Positions 30,619 through 38,596 of a stretch of 44,001 nt of DNA are shown here, in pieces. The stretch spans positions 1-44,001 of the forward strand of contig JBFLYK010000051.1 of assembly GCA_040756995.1 (NCBI GenBank). The letters run 5' to 3'. Source of the DNA: BP-133 sp040756995. GTDB lineage: Bacteria; Actinomycetota; Acidimicrobiia; IMCC26256; BP-133. The notes beneath the pieces were generated by a model that made no database searches, was not told the origin of the DNA, and was given only the letters and a program-made list of their open reading frames with translations. The first letter of the stretch is position 1, and each line of letters opens with the position of its first letter. Made by a program: the position numbers and the translations under genes.

Positions 30619-32033
30619 ACCTCGTCCCGATCGCCGCTCCGCCCGCACCAGGCAACGTGACCGCTGCCGACGATCCGGCGGCCGCCGGCTCCGGCGACTT
30701 CACCGCCCTCCTGGCGCTGCTGGTCGGAACCGCCTCCACGACGCTGCCGCTCGACAACCGCCCGGTGGAGCCCGGTGCCCCGGCGGCCTCGCCGCTTCCG
30801 CCTCCCTCCGAGTCGATCGCCGAACCCGGCGCGACCCTTCTCCCCCAGATGCCGACGCCCACCGCCGCGATGTCGCAGGCCTCGGCCCCTGATGCGCCCA
30901 TTGCAGCAATGACCAGTGCAGCCCCGGCGCCGGTGACCGGCGCGCCGGTTGCAGAAGTGCAGGGTGCGCCAATTGGACAGGTGTCCGCGGCGCCGGGTGC
31001 CACGGCGGTCATTGGCGACGAGCCGAATGCACCGGCCGAGGCACCGACGCCGAGATCCGATTCGCGTCGGGCCCAGCCGGCCACCCCGGCGGTCCCGGCC
31101 AACCCAGCCAACCCGGCCGACCGGGCCCAGCCGGCGATATCGGCGCAGCCCGCTGAGCCTGCCGCCCCGGCGCAACGGGGCGAGCCGGTCGTCGGGGCAC
31201 CGGTCGAAGCTTCGGTGCCAACGTCAACGCCAACCGGCGCCAGCGACGAGCCGCAGCGCCCACCGACGACCGGCTCCGCCGACGAGCCCGAGCGCCGGCC
31301 GGTGACGATGACCCTTCCCGATGCCGCCCGCTTCGAGCGGCCGCCGCTGGGCGGTCCCGCGGCCACTGCACCGCGCACCGAGTGGGCGCAGCATCCGCTG
31401 CCGCCCGCCAGCTCGCACGAGCGGCTCCCGGTCGACGTCGAGGCATCCGAGCACCCCGGGGCTCTCCCGTCCGCCACGGCTGTCGGACACCCGACGGCCC
31501 CGGCCGGCGCCTCAGCCACGCCGGCGGCCGCCATTCCGTTCCTGGCGGCCACCCGGGCCGAGGCTCCCGCCGCCGTCGACGCGCCACCGGCCGCTCCGGC
31601 CCCACCGGTGCCCGTCCCGGACCAGATCGTGTCGGCTGTCGTCCCGTTGCACGGGCGGGGCGACGGCCGGCACGAAGTCACGCTGGAGCTCCGACCGCAC
31701 CACCTCGGCAGCATCCGGGTCGAGGTGTCCGTCGAGCACCAGACCGTCCATCTCATCCTCCACGCCGCCGAGCCGGCCACCAGCCGGCTGCTGTCGGCCG
31801 CTCTGCCCGAGCTGCGCGCCGCGCTGGCCGACGCCGGCCTCACTGCCGGCCACGTCGGCGTGGGCCTCGACGGCGGAGGCGGCGCACGCCACCGGCGCCA
31901 GACGGACGACCGCGACCGCGATCTCCACCGGCCGGCCGCGGCCGCCGGTGCCGGCGGCGGCGCCGCCCACGAACCCGGATCCGTCCGCACTCCCCGCCCG
32001 GCGGCCGCCGGCCGGCTCGACCTGTTCCTCTAG
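30615..32033 (+). CDS. fliK: Flagellar hook-length control protein FliK
   Basis: Exported ruler that triggers the FlhB substrate switch. The 472-residue product is Ala/Pro-rich and disordered over about 1-330, with many PA repeats, followed by the FliK C-terminal domain (about 345-430: VVPLHGRGDGRHEVTLELRPHHLGSIRVEVSVEHQTVHLILHAAEPATSRLLSAALPELRAALADAGL), where L-x-L-x-P-x-x-L-G-x-(I/V)-x-V is the signature. GGAGGGTT precedes the ATG, which overlaps the NlpC/P60 stop. flgD follows. Confidence 0.93.
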   Translation: MNLVPIAAPPAPGNVTAADDPAAAGSGDFTALLALLVGTASTTLPLDNRPVEPGAPAASPLPPPSESIAEPGATLLPQMPTPTAAMSQASAPDAPIAAMTSAAPAPVTGAPVAEVQGAPIGQVSAAPGATAVIGDEPNAPAEAPTPRSDSRRAQPATPAVPANPANPADRAQPAISAQPAEPAAPAQRGEPVVGAPVEASVPTSTPTGASDEPQRPPTTGSADEPERRPVTMTLPDAARFERPPLGGPAATAPRTEWAQHPLPPASSHERLPVDVEASEHPGALPSATAVGHPTAPAGASATPAAAIPFLAATRAEAPAAVDAPPAAPAPPVPVPDQIVSAVVPLHGRGDGRHEVTLELRPHHLGSIRVEVSVEHQTVHLILHAAEPATSRLLSAALPELRAALADAGLTAGHVGVGLDGGGGARHRRQTDDRDRDLHRPAAAAGAGGGAAHEPGSVRTPRPAAAGRLDLFL

Positions 32034-32049
32034 GACGAAAGGAGCACCG

Positions 32050-32490
32050 GTGACCATCGATGCCCTCCGGATCGGGCTGACCAACCCGCCCACACCGACC
32101 AGCGGTCCGACCGACGGTGCCACCAGCCAGCTCGACCCTCAGACGATCGGCAAGGACACCTTCCTCAAGCTCCTGGTGGCCCAGCTCAAGTTCCAGAACC
32201 CCATGGAGCCCGTCGACAGCTCGCAGTTCATGGCTCAGACGGCGCAGTTCACCATGGTCGAAAAGCTCCAGGCCCTGGCCGCTCAGACCGACGCCCTCGT
32301 CGCCGGTGAGGCGTCGCAGCGGGCCACCGGCCTCCTGGGCCGCCAGGTCACGTACCTCGATGGCGGTGTCGAGAAGACCGGCGTCGTGACCGGCACCAGG
32401 TTCGGCACCGACGGGCCCGTCCTCCGGCTCGGTACGACCGAGATCTCACTCCGTGACGTCCGCGAGGTCTCCCTCGCCCCGACCGCCTAA
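32050..32490 (+). CDS. flgD: Flagellar hook capping protein FlgD
   Basis: Cap for hook assembly. I start at GTG 32050 (TIDALRIGLTNPP), with AAAGGAG 6 nt upstream; the frame extends upstream only as a fliK shadow. The 146-residue product has the N-terminal FlgD signature GKDTFLKLLVAQLKFQNPMEPVDSSQFMAQTAQFTMVEKLQAL and a short C-terminal beta part (ATGLLGRQVTYLDGGVEKTGVVTG). Shorter than E. coli FlgD (231), as is common in Gram-positive bacteria. Confidence 0.94.
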   Translation: MTIDALRIGLTNPPTPTSGPTDGATSQLDPQTIGKDTFLKLLVAQLKFQNPMEPVDSSQFMAQTAQFTMVEKLQALAAQTDALVAGEASQRATGLLGRQVTYLDGGVEKTGVVTGTRFGTDGPVLRLGTTEISLRDVREVSLAPTA

Positions 32491-32516
32491 CCCCCGCAAC
32501 CAGAAAGAGGAACCGC

Positions 32517-33785
32517 ATGCTCCGCTCCATGTTCTCGGGGGTCTCCGGCCTCCGCAGCCACCAGACGATGATGGACGTGATCGGCAACAACATCGCCAAC
32601 GTCAACACGGTGGGCTACAAGTCGGCCACCGTCGTCTTCCAGGACCTGCTGAGCCAGGCCATCCGGGGGGCGGGGGTCCCCGACGACTCGACCGACGGCG
32701 CCGGCGGCACCAACCCCGCGCAGGTCGGCCTCGGCGTGACGATCACCGGGATCGCCAACAACTTCACCCAGGGTGCGTCGCAGCTCACCGGCCGGTCCAC
32801 CGACCTGTCGATCTCGGGCGACGGCTTCTTCGTCGTCCGCGACAACGGCCAGCAGCTCTACACCCGGGCCGGTTCGCTCAACTTCGACGCCCTCGGCCGG
32901 CTCACCACCGCCGACGGCTCCATCCTCCAGGGCTGGACGGCCGACGCCAGCGGCACCATCAACGCCAACGCCGCCGTCGGCGATCTCTCCATGCCGCTCG
33001 GCCAGAGCACCGCTCCGCAGGTCACGGAGAACGTCCGGCTCGGCGGCAACCTGCCCGCCGACGCCGCCGTGGGTACGGAGATCGTGACGTCGCTCACCGT
33101 CTACGACGTCCAGGGCAAGCCCATCGACGCCACCTTCACGTTCGAGAAGACCGGCACCGACGCCTGGACCGTGACCGCCACCATGCCGAACCAGACCACC
33201 TCGGCGCCGGTGACCGTGGGCACGGCCAACCTCGTGTGGGACGCCACCGGCACCCCGCCGGCCTTCAACCCGGCGCCGTCCCTGACGCTCAGCCCGGCCG
33301 CCACCACCGGCGCGTGGGCCGGCGGCACCATCGCCATCGACTTCGGCGCCACCACCGACGCCACGGCGCTCCGGCAGTTCGCCGGTCAGTCGAGTGTCGC
33401 CGCCCTCTCCCAGGACGGCTCGGCCCTCGGAACGCTGCAGTCGTTCACCATCGGCCAGGACGGCGTCGTCACCGGCGTCTTCTCCAACGGCCGCACCCGG
33501 GCGATCGGCCAGATCGCCCTGGCCGGCTTCTCCAACGCCTCCGGTCTGGAGAAGACGGGCAGCTCGCTCTACCGGGCCAGCGTCAACTCCGGCCTGCCCC
33601 AGATCGGCCAGGCCGGCAGCGGGGGACGGGGCGTACTGGCCGGCAGCACGCTCGAGATGAGCAACGTCGACCTCGCCCAGGAGTTCACCAACCTGATCAT
33701 CGCCCAGCGCGGCTTCCAGGCGAACTCCCGGGTCATCACCGCTTCGGACGAACTGCTGCAAGACCTCGTCAACCTGAAGCGATAG
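32517..33785 (+). CDS. flgE: Flagellar hook protein FlgE
   Basis: Hook subunit. The 422-residue product starts MLRSMFSGVSGLRSHQTMMDVIGNNIANVNTVGYKSATVVFQDLLSQ (rod/hook signature GNNIANVNTxGYK) and ends EMSNVDLAQEFTNLIIAQRGFQANSRVITASDELLQDLVNLKR (N-V-D-L-x-x-E-F-x-x-(L/M)-I-x-xQRxFQANS). FlgE-specific middle domains lie between (GDLSMPLGQSTAP..., SLTVYDVQGKPIDATFTFEKT). AGAGGAA lies about 6 nt upstream. Last gene before a structured intergenic region. Confidence 0.96.
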   Translation: MLRSMFSGVSGLRSHQTMMDVIGNNIANVNTVGYKSATVVFQDLLSQAIRGAGVPDDSTDGAGGTNPAQVGLGVTITGIANNFTQGASQLTGRSTDLSISGDGFFVVRDNGQQLYTRAGSLNFDALGRLTTADGSILQGWTADASGTINANAAVGDLSMPLGQSTAPQVTENVRLGGNLPADAAVGTEIVTSLTVYDVQGKPIDATFTFEKTGTDAWTVTATMPNQTTSAPVTVGTANLVWDATGTPPAFNPAPSLTLSPAATTGAWAGGTIAIDFGATTDATALRQFAGQSSVAALSQDGSALGTLQSFTIGQDGVVTGVFSNGRTRAIGQIALAGFSNASGLEKTGSSLYRASVNSGLPQIGQAGSGGRGVLAGSTLEMSNVDLAQEFTNLIIAQRGFQANSRVITASDELLQDLVNLKR

Positions 33786-33793
33786 CCCGGACG

Positions 33794-33852
33794 GGGGGCT
33801 GGTAAAGCCCCCAAGCCCTCAGGTCGGCTCCCGTCGAGCCGATCTGAGGGCT
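33794..33852. terminator. Two tandem hairpins between flgE and flbD
   Basis: Hairpin 1: GGGGGCT / AGCCCCC, 5-nt loop (33794-33812). Hairpin 2: two 17-nt arms at 33814-33830 and 33836-33852 pairing with a single mismatch/wobble, 5-nt loop CCGTC. No T-tract. May end or stabilise the flgB-flgE transcript; hairpin 2 overlaps a sigma-28-type promoter. Confidence 0.55.
33819..33845 (+). promoter_or_regulatory. Sigma-28-type promoter for flbD-motA-motB-fliL
   Basis: TCAGGTCG, 11 nt, GCCGATCT, embedded in the 39-nt dyad at 33814-33852. Leader to flbD is about 50 nt, with AAGGACGGAG just before the ATG. Confidence 0.5.
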
Positions 33853-33901
33853 CGTCACGGGCGCCACGGACCGGCACCTGACACCCTCCAAGGACGGAGC
33901 G

Positions 33902-34189
33902 ATGATCATCCTGACCCGCCTCAACGGCGAACAATTCGCCATCAACTGCGATCTGGTCGAGCGCGTCGACGCTCACCCCAACACGGTGCTGACGCTCGTC
34001 GACGCCACGAAGTACATCGTGGCCGAGTCGCTCACCGAGGTGGTCGAGCGCGTCCGCGACTTCCGCGCCAGCGTGCTGGCCCGCAGCGCCGAAATGACGC
34101 AGCGCCTCCCTTTTGAGGGGCCGAACGCCGCGGCCACCGTGTCGCCGGTGACGGCCCTCCGGCTCGTCAACGACCAGGACGAGGGCTGA
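33902..34189 (+). CDS. flbD: FlbD family flagellar protein
   Basis: Small protein conserved before motA in Gram-positive flagellar loci; function poorly known (this is the SwrD/FlbD family, linked to motor power in Bacillus, not the Caulobacter regulator). The 95-residue product MIILTRLNGEQFAINCDLVERVDAHPNTVLTLVDATKYIVAESLTEVVERV shows the whole family core; the C-terminal ~35 residues are variable. motA starts 1 nt after the stop. Confidence 0.93.
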   Translation: MIILTRLNGEQFAINCDLVERVDAHPNTVLTLVDATKYIVAESLTEVVERVRDFRASVLARSAEMTQRLPFEGPNAAATVSPVTALRLVNDQDEG

Positions 34190-34190
34190 A

Positions 34191-34967
34191 ATGGATCCGG
34201 GAACTCTCGTCGGGATCGGTCTGGCCTTCGCCGCCGTCTTCATCTCCATGATCATGGAGGGCGGCAACCCGGCCTCCATCCTCCTTCCTCCCGCCCTGCT
34301 GCTCGTCTTCCTCGGGACCTTCGGCGTGGCGCTGGCCTGCGGCCTCATGAAGGACGCCACCGGCGCCCTGGCCGCCGTCAAGACGGCGCTGATGGGCAAG
34401 AAGCACTCGGCCGACGAAACCGTCGCCACCCTCGTCTCGTTCGCCGAGCGGGCCCGCCGGGAAGGCCTGCTGGCGCTGGAGGAGATGGCCAAGACGGTCG
34501 ACGACCCCTTCATGCGCAAGGGAATCGAGCTGGCCGTCGACGGCACCGACCCCGACGAGCTGCGCGACATCATGGAGGCCGAGATCGCCTCCAAGAAGGC
34601 GGCCGACAAGGCCGGCGCCAAGTTCTTCAACGACATGGGCGGCTTCGCCCCGACCCTCGGCATCATCGGTACCGTCCTCGGTCTGATCCACGTGCTCGAG
34701 AACCTGTCCGAGCCGGAGAAGCTCGGTCACCTCATCGCCGGCGCCTTCGTCGCCACCCTGTGGGGGGTGATGTCGGCCAACGTGCTGTGGCTGCCGATCG
34801 GCAACAAGCTCAAGCGCGTCGCCGAGATCGAGGCCCATCACATGCAGCTGGTGATGGAGGGCGTGCTGGCCGTGCAGGCCGGAGCCAATCCCCGGGTCAT
34901 CGAGCAGAAGCTGCTGTCGTTCCTCCCCGCCGCCGAGCGGCCGGAGAGCACCGAGAAGGCTGCCTAG
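34191..34967 (+). CDS. motA: Flagellar motor stator protein MotA
   Basis: Proton- or sodium-channel stator subunit. The 258-residue product begins MDPGTLVGIGLAFAAVFISMIMEGGNPASILLPPALLLVFLGTFGVAL and has the cytoplasmic charged loop FAERARREGLLALEE and DDPFMRKGIELAVDGTDPDELRDIMEAEI, and the functionally key prolines in GGFAPTLGIIGTVLGLI (Pro154). Four transmembrane segments are predicted. Directly coupled to motB. Confidence 0.97.
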   Translation: MDPGTLVGIGLAFAAVFISMIMEGGNPASILLPPALLLVFLGTFGVALACGLMKDATGALAAVKTALMGKKHSADETVATLVSFAERARREGLLALEEMAKTVDDPFMRKGIELAVDGTDPDELRDIMEAEIASKKAADKAGAKFFNDMGGFAPTLGIIGTVLGLIHVLENLSEPEKLGHLIAGAFVATLWGVMSANVLWLPIGNKLKRVAEIEAHHMQLVMEGVLAVQAGANPRVIEQKLLSFLPAAERPESTEKAA

Positions 34968-34970
34968 CCG

Positions 34971-35864
34971 ATGGCCACCGCCACGGCCAAGAGTCACCGC
35001 CGCTCCCGGCTCCACGAGGAGCACGAGGAGCACGTGAACCACGAGCGCTGGCTGATCACCTACGCCGACATGATCACGCTGCTCATGGTGCTCTTCATCG
35101 TGCTGTACTCGATCTCCCAGGTCGACCTGGCCAAGTTCCGTCGCCTCAAGGAGGGCATCGCCGGCGGGTTCGGCGGCCCGTCGGCGGCCGGTGCGCTCAA
35201 CGGCGGGGCGGGCCCGCTCCCCGGTGGCGCCGGTGTCTTCGACTACGGGCTCAGCGGCACTCAGGCGGTGACCTCGGCCCAGGCCGCCCAGGCGGCGCTG
35301 GCCGACGCCCAGGCCCGCACGGCCGGCGCCCGCCAGCAGCGCTCCGTCCTCCAGGGCGCGCAGCAGGAGATCCAGCGCAGCCTCGACAAGGAGGGGCTGG
35401 GCGACACGGTCAAGTTCCGCCTCGAGCCTCGCGGTCTCGTCGTCACCATCGTGAGCGACCGGGTGCTCTTCGAGCCGGGCCAGGCCGATCTGCGGCCCGA
35501 GGGCCGGGAGGTGGTCAACAAGCTGGCGTCGGCGCTCGGCCGGCTGCCCAACCGGCTGTCGGTCGAGGGCCACACCGACAACGTCCCGATCTCGGGTCGG
35601 TATCCGTCGAACTGGGAACTGTCGACCACCCGGGCCACCACGGTGCTGCGGGAACTGATCGAGCGGCACGGGCTCGCACCGTCGCGCCTGCAGGCGGCGG
35701 GCTACGGCGACCAGCAGCCGGTGGTCGCCAACGACACCGCCGACGGCCGGGCGGCCAACCGACGGGTCGAGCTCGTCGTGCTGGCCGATGTGGCCGCCGC
35801 CCTGGCCGACATCGCCGCCGGCGGCGATCCGCCCGTCGGCGTCATCACGGAAGGACACGACTGA
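34971..35864 (+). CDS. motB: Flagellar motor stator protein MotB
   Basis: Peptidoglycan-anchored stator subunit. The 297-residue product has a short basic N-terminus, the single membrane segment WLITYADMITLLMVLFIVLYSIS with the ion-binding Asp33, a plug/linker, and a C-terminal OmpA-like domain (LVVTIVSDRVLFEPGQADLRPEGREVVNKLASAL, LSVEGHTDNVPISGRYPSNWELSTTRATTVLRELIERHG, ANRRVELVV). The residue after YADM is I rather than the A typical of proton motors; ion type cannot be decided from this alone. Confidence 0.97.
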   Translation: MATATAKSHRRSRLHEEHEEHVNHERWLITYADMITLLMVLFIVLYSISQVDLAKFRRLKEGIAGGFGGPSAAGALNGGAGPLPGGAGVFDYGLSGTQAVTSAQAAQAALADAQARTAGARQQRSVLQGAQQEIQRSLDKEGLGDTVKFRLEPRGLVVTIVSDRVLFEPGQADLRPEGREVVNKLASALGRLPNRLSVEGHTDNVPISGRYPSNWELSTTRATTVLRELIERHGLAPSRLQAAGYGDQQPVVANDTADGRAANRRVELVVLADVAAALADIAAGGDPPVGVITEGHD

Positions 35865-35865
35865 G

Positions 35866-36360
35866 ATGGCGAAGAAGAAGACGGGCGACGGCGACGCGGC
35901 GCCGGGGGGCGGCAAGGGCAAGACGATCGTTCTCTACGCCCTGGCGGCCATGGGTGTGCTCGGCGGCCTGAAGGGATTCGTGCTCGGGGGCGACAAGCCG
36001 GCGGCGGCGGAGGGCAGTGCCGCCACGACGACGACCACGAAACCCGGGCCGATCATCACGCTCGACCCGATCACCGTGAACATCAAGGGCGACCGGTTCC
36101 TCAAGATCGGTCTCGGGCTGCAGCTCTGGGGCAAGTACGAGGCCGGCGCCGGCCACGGAGCGCCCGATTCGGACGACCCCACCAAAGGCTTCGCCCGGGC
36201 GCTGGATCTCACCATCGAGACGTTCGGCGGGCACTCGTACGACGAGCTGGTCACCGTCGAGGGCCGGGCCAAGGCCAAGGAGGAACTGGTCGAGAAGCTG
36301 AAGCACGCCTACCACGAAGAGGTCGAAGGGGTCTACTTCACCGATTTCGTCATGCAATAA
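35866..36360 (+). CDS. fliL: Flagellar basal body-associated protein FliL
   Basis: Membrane protein associated with the stator. I start at ATG 35866, 1 nt after motB. The 164-residue product has a Lys/Gly-rich cytoplasmic N-terminus, a membrane segment (about 21-40, TIVLYALAAMGVLGGLKGFVL), and the FliL periplasmic domain (ITLDPITVNIKGDRFLKIGLGLQLWG, ARALDLTIETFGGHSYDELVTVEGRAKAKEELVEKLKHAYHEEVEGVYFTDFVMQ), ending in the typical VYFTDFVMQ. Confidence 0.94.
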   Translation: MAKKKTGDGDAAPGGGKGKTIVLYALAAMGVLGGLKGFVLGGDKPAAAEGSAATTTTTKPGPIITLDPITVNIKGDRFLKIGLGLQLWGKYEAGAGHGAPDSDDPTKGFARALDLTIETFGGHSYDELVTVEGRAKAKEELVEKLKHAYHEEVEGVYFTDFVMQ

Positions 36361-36393
36361 CCGGGAACCTCGCCGCGCGTCCGCTCCACTGAC

Positions 36394-36420
36394 TCAACTC
36401 GGCCGCGCCCTCGTCGATCG
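36394..36420 (+). promoter_or_regulatory. Sigma-28-type promoter for fliM-flhB
   Basis: TCAACTCG, 11 nt, GTCGATCG in the 68-nt gap between fliL and fliM. The -10 ends 8 nt before the fliM ATG at 36429, so the transcript would be leaderless or nearly so. Confidence 0.5.
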
Positions 36421-36428
36421 ATGGGGGC

Positions 36429-37331
36429 ATGCCGTCCCCCAGCGCGACACCGGTCGCCTACGACTTCCGCCGGCCGAACAAGTTCACCCGGGAGCACGTC
36501 CGCGCCCTCCAGATCGCCAGCGAGACCTTCGCCCGGCAGTTCACGACGGTGTTGTCGACGACGCTGCGCGCCGTCTCCCAGGTGCAGGCCAAGGGCATCC
36601 ACCAGCTGACCTACGACGAGTACATCCGGGACATCCCGAACCCGACGTACCTGGCGATCCTGGCGTTGCCGCCGCTGACCGGGGCGGCGATCTTCCACCT
36701 GCCGCTGCCGGTGGTGATGACCGCCGTCGACCGCCTGCTCGGAGGCCCGGGCTCGCCGCTGGCCGTGCATCGGCCGCTGACGGAGATCGAGCAGTCGCTG
36801 ATGCGCGATCTGTTCGGACGGGTGCTGCGGGAACTGGCCTACGCCTTTGAGTCGCTGACGGCGCTGGAGCCGGTGGTCATCCACCAGGAGTCGAACCCGC
36901 AGTTCGCCCAGATCGGTTCGCCCAGCGACATGGTGATCGTCTTCGACTACGACCTGCGCATCGGCGGCCAGCAGGGAGAGGCGACGCTGTGCATTCCCTT
37001 CGCCGCCCTGCAGCCCGTTCTCGACGAGGTGACCGGCAACTCCATCCTCGCCGGCCGGGTCGAGGCCGACGCCGAGTCGGTGCGCGACGCCCTGGCCGGG
37101 CGGGTGGGCGGTGCGCCGGTGACGGTGAGCGTGTGCTTCCAGCCCGTCGTGCTGCCGTTGGCCGACATCGTGGACCTCCAGCCGGGCGACGTCCTGCCCC
37201 TCGATCACCGGGTCGACGTTCCGCTGGCCGTCTCGGTCGGCGGGGTGCCGCGCTTCGCCGCCAAGCCGGGCCGGCGGGGCAAGCGTCTGGCTTGTGTGAT
37301 CACCTCTGTCGCCCCGAAGGAGAGCGCATGA
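36429..37331 (+). CDS. fliM: Flagellar motor switch protein FliM (no CheY-binding N-terminus)
   Basis: Middle rotor ring protein. The 300-residue product has the FliM core (YDFRRPNKFTREHVRALQIASETFARQFTTVLSTTLRAVSQVQ, the P-x-xFxREHxRAL pattern; IFHLPLPVVMTAVDRLLGG; LTEIEQSLMRDLFGRVLRELAYAF) and a C-terminal SpoA/FliN-like domain (LQPGDVLPLDH). The usual N-terminal LSQ-x-EIDALL motif that binds CheY-P is absent: the protein starts MPSPSATPVAYDF, and no start codon giving this motif occurs upstream in frame. Overlaps fliN by 4 nt. Confidence 0.94.
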   Translation: MPSPSATPVAYDFRRPNKFTREHVRALQIASETFARQFTTVLSTTLRAVSQVQAKGIHQLTYDEYIRDIPNPTYLAILALPPLTGAAIFHLPLPVVMTAVDRLLGGPGSPLAVHRPLTEIEQSLMRDLFGRVLRELAYAFESLTALEPVVIHQESNPQFAQIGSPSDMVIVFDYDLRIGGQQGEATLCIPFAALQPVLDEVTGNSILAGRVEADAESVRDALAGRVGGAPVTVSVCFQPVVLPLADIVDLQPGDVLPLDHRVDVPLAVSVGGVPRFAAKPGRRGKRLACVITSVAPKESA

Positions 37332-38149
37332 CCCCCGGTCCCTCCATCGCCGCCCCGGCCGCCGTCGACGAGGCCCTGGCCGCCGCGGCGGGCGCCGCCT
37401 GCGAGGTGCTGCCCGCCGCCGTCGAGTGGTCGGGACAGACCGTCGACGGCCCGGCCCCCGTCCCGCCGGGCGCGGCGGCGCAGGCGGTGGCGGCCACGCT
37501 GCCCGGCCTCGGGCGGCTCGTGCTGGCGGTCGCCGCGCCGTTGGCGCAGGAGGTGCAGTCCGGTCCGCCTCCGGCTCAGGATCTGGCGAACGGGCTCCGC
37601 CCGGCGTTGACCGCGGCGGCCGGCGCCTTCGGCGTGCCGGCCGCGGCGCTGGCCGACTACGGCGAGGTCGACGTGGCTCTGCTCGCTCCCGGCGCCGGCG
37701 AGGAGGCCCACGGCCTCCTGCTCGTCGACGGTGACACCCACCGGGCCACCCTGTCGTTCGTCGCTCCGGCGGCGGCGACGGCGGCGACGACGGTGGCGGC
37801 CGGCGTCGCCGACCACGAGTTCACGCCGCTCGCCGCGCCGGCGGGCTCGTCGGCCCCGGCCGGTGATGCCTCCGTGCGCACCGGCCTGAGCGGCCCCATC
37901 GAGCTGCTCCACGAAGTCGAGATGGGCGTGACGGTCGAGCTCGGCCGGACCCGCATGCTGGTGCGCGACATCCTCGACCTCAGCCCGGGTTCGGTCATCG
38001 AGCTGGACCGGGCGGCCGGTGCCCCCATCGACGTGCTGGTGAACGGCACGCTCATCGCCCGGGGCGAGGTCGTCGTCATTGACGAGGAGTTCGGGATCCG
38101 CATCACCGAAGTGATCGGCTACGAGGAAGGGGCGCGGCCCGCCCGCTGA
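37328..38149 (+). CDS. fliN: Flagellar motor switch protein FliN with N-terminal extension
   Basis: C-ring base protein. I start at ATG 37328 (MTPGPSIAAPAAVDEALAAAAGA), overlapping the fliM stop. The C-terminal about 80 residues (GPIELLHEVEMGVTVELGRTRMLVRDILDLSPGSVIELDRAAGAPIDVLVNGTLIARGEVVVIDEEFGIRITEVI) are a complete FliN/SpoA domain. The N-terminal ~185 residues are Ala/Pro-rich with a possible CheC/FliY-like globular part (LANGLRPALTAAAGAFGVPAAAL...), but no clear CheC phosphatase motif is visible. At 273 residues it is twice the size of E. coli FliN (137). Confidence 0.93.
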   Translation: MTPGPSIAAPAAVDEALAAAAGAACEVLPAAVEWSGQTVDGPAPVPPGAAAQAVAATLPGLGRLVLAVAAPLAQEVQSGPPPAQDLANGLRPALTAAAGAFGVPAAALADYGEVDVALLAPGAGEEAHGLLLVDGDTHRATLSFVAPAAATAATTVAAGVADHEFTPLAAPAGSSAPAGDASVRTGLSGPIELLHEVEMGVTVELGRTRMLVRDILDLSPGSVIELDRAAGAPIDVLVNGTLIARGEVVVIDEEFGIRITEVIGYEEGARPAR

Positions 38150-38158
38150 CCCTTTACC

Positions 38159-38572
38159 GTGGACACCTCGCTCGTCGCCCTCCTCGTTCGCGTCGTCGTC
38201 TCCCTCGGCGTCGTCCTGGCCGTCATGGCCGGGGCGGCGGCGGTGCTGCGCCGCAGCGGTGTGGTGGGCACGGCGGGAACGGCCCGGCGGGGGTTCCGGC
38301 GCCGGCCGGCGCCGGTGGAGGTCATCGCCCGCCACGGTCTCAGCCGCGGCTCGTCGGTCGCCGTCGTGCGGCTCGGCGAACGGGCGCTGGTCCTCGGTGT
38401 GACCGAGCACCAGGTGTCGCTGTTGACCGAGATCGATCCGGCCGAGCTGGACGCTCCGCCTGATCCTCCCGATGCTGCTGCAGGACCCGCCGGCCCAGGG
38501 ATCGGAGCCGGTGCCCTCCCATGGAAGGTCGCCCTCGAGCAACTGCGGGAACGGACCGTCCGCCGGTCCTGA
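38159..38572 (+). CDS. fliO: Flagellar biosynthesis protein FliO
   Basis: Export-gate assembly factor. The 137-residue product has one membrane segment near the N-terminus (LVALLVRVVVSLGVVLAVMAGAAAVL) followed by the FliO cytoplasmic beta domain (APVEVIARHGLSRGSSVAVVRLGERALVLGVTEHQVSLLTEI), where L-x-VxRxxLG..xLVLGVTxxxVxLL is the family pattern. Start is GTG with only weak ribosome-binding sequence. Located between fliN and fliP as usual. Confidence 0.88.
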   Translation: MDTSLVALLVRVVVSLGVVLAVMAGAAAVLRRSGVVGTAGTARRGFRRRPAPVEVIARHGLSRGSSVAVVRLGERALVLGVTEHQVSLLTEIDPAELDAPPDPPDAAAGPAGPGIGAGALPWKVALEQLRERTVRRS

Positions 38573-38596
38573 CCTCCGCAGCTCGGAGACCATCTG

